From: Oscillatoria sp. Prado101
GTDB taxonomy: Bacteria; Cyanobacteriota; Cyanobacteriia; Cyanobacteriales; Oscillatoriaceae
Direction: 5' to 3'
DNA: 5,300 nucleotides
NCBI GenBank assembly: GCA_025454445.1
Contig: JALOOK010000368.1
Span: 1-5,300 of the forward strand
Part shown: positions 4,968-5,300 of the stretch, piece after piece
How positions within the stretch are numbered: the stretch's first letter is position 1
How the letters are laid out: the number at the start of each line of letters is the position of its first letter
Notes under the pieces: model-generated
What the model was told of the DNA's origin: nothing
What the model saw: the letters and a program-made list of their open reading frames with translations, nothing else
The model's database searches: none
Position numbers and translations under genes: made by a program

Positions 4968-5019
4968 AAGAAACGTTGCTGAACAGGACAATTACCCCCC
5001 AGACAAAGGTTCCTCGCCC

Positions 5020-5300
5020 TTAGCTAACCGGCAAGGTGCTGTCTTCAACGAGGACAGCGCCAGTAACAGTGCCGGTGAAATTGCCAGTGATATCTGCAAC
5101 TTTGAGAGCTGAACCTTCCACGCGGACATCATTTAATGGCCAGTAGCCGACCAAACCGGCCTCTTTGCCGGTGAGGCGCTTGGACATATCTGCCTGAATT
5201 TCAGCTTGAGTGCGGGCTTTGTTCCAAACCCGAACTTCTGCAAGACATCCATTATAGGAGTGCGCCGCCTGAGAGTAGCTTCCGATTAGGACTGTGGATG
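5020..5300 (-). CDS. LamG/concanavalin-like lectin, C-terminal part (cut by window edge)
   Basis: The last 92 codons of a minus-strand gene end at the TAA at 5022-5020; the rest lies beyond the window. The visible part is the end of a LamG/concanavalin-like domain: LIGSY, SYNG, LAEVRVWNKART, ADMSKRLTGKEA and GYWPLND, finishing in LVEDSTLPVS. The last 72 residues are 50/72 identical, without gaps, to the end of the three-domain lectin; before that this copy is two residues shorter. It is therefore a close paralogue and may share the same upstream domains, which cannot be seen here. It converges on the glycosyltransferase gene across a 212-bp repeat-rich spacer. No frameshift or stop interrupts the visible part. 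Confidence 0.88.
   Translation of the reverse strand, partial: STVLIGSYSQAAHSYNGCLAEVRVWNKARTQAEIQADMSKRLTGKEAGLVGYWPLNDVRVEGSALKVADITGNFTGTVTGAVLVEDSTLPVS

Larger units (their letters stand above)
4808..5019. other. Convergent intergenic spacer packed with repeats
   Basis: There is no gene in this 212-bp spacer between the 3' ends of the glycosyltransferase and the edge LamG gene. It holds three palindromic elements in a row (4815-4853, 4870-4896, 4953-4967) and a half-site GGAACGCAC (4905-4913). Any terminators for the two converging genes must lie here. Confidence 0.65.

Overview
The window looks like cyanobacterial chromosome, probably from a filamentous (Oscillatoriales-type) species; the rank is an inference. 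Two perfect copies of the HIP1 octamer GCGATCGC lie in the glycosyltransferase gene. Intergenic DNA carries short palindromic repeats typical of such genomes: a C-run/TTAAAAA/G-run hairpin, AGAAACC-C-GGTTTCT, and GAACGCACCCCA with its inverted partner.

Layout: 1-355 is non-coding and rich in inverted repeats, including a foldback element at 181-321. Three lectin-like genes follow on the minus strand, so the transcription order is 2984->2295, 2185->1886, 1723->356. The first encodes a PA-IL (LecA)-like domain fused to an H-type lectin domain. The second encodes a single H-type lectin domain. The third encodes a calcium-type beta/gamma-crystallin domain, a PA-IL-like domain and a LamG/concanavalin-like domain. 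A 416-bp divergent intergenic region (2985-3400) holds candidate promoters and a perfect 11-bp dyad. A GT-B family 1 glycosyltransferase gene runs on the plus strand (3401-4807). A repeat-rich convergent spacer follows, and the last 281 bp are the 3' end of another minus-strand LamG gene, a close paralogue of the third lectin gene.

Together the minus-strand genes form a modular carbohydrate-binding locus in which four domain types are shuffled and duplicated among at least four neighbouring genes. None of the three complete proteins shows an N-terminal signal peptide. The simplest reading is a family of soluble, partly calcium-dependent lectins that bind galactose/GalNAc-type or other glycans, for recognition, aggregation or defence. 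The glycosyltransferase may make a glycan or glycolipid related to them, but only proximity supports that link. I did not find rRNA, tRNA, CRISPR arrays or transposase genes.
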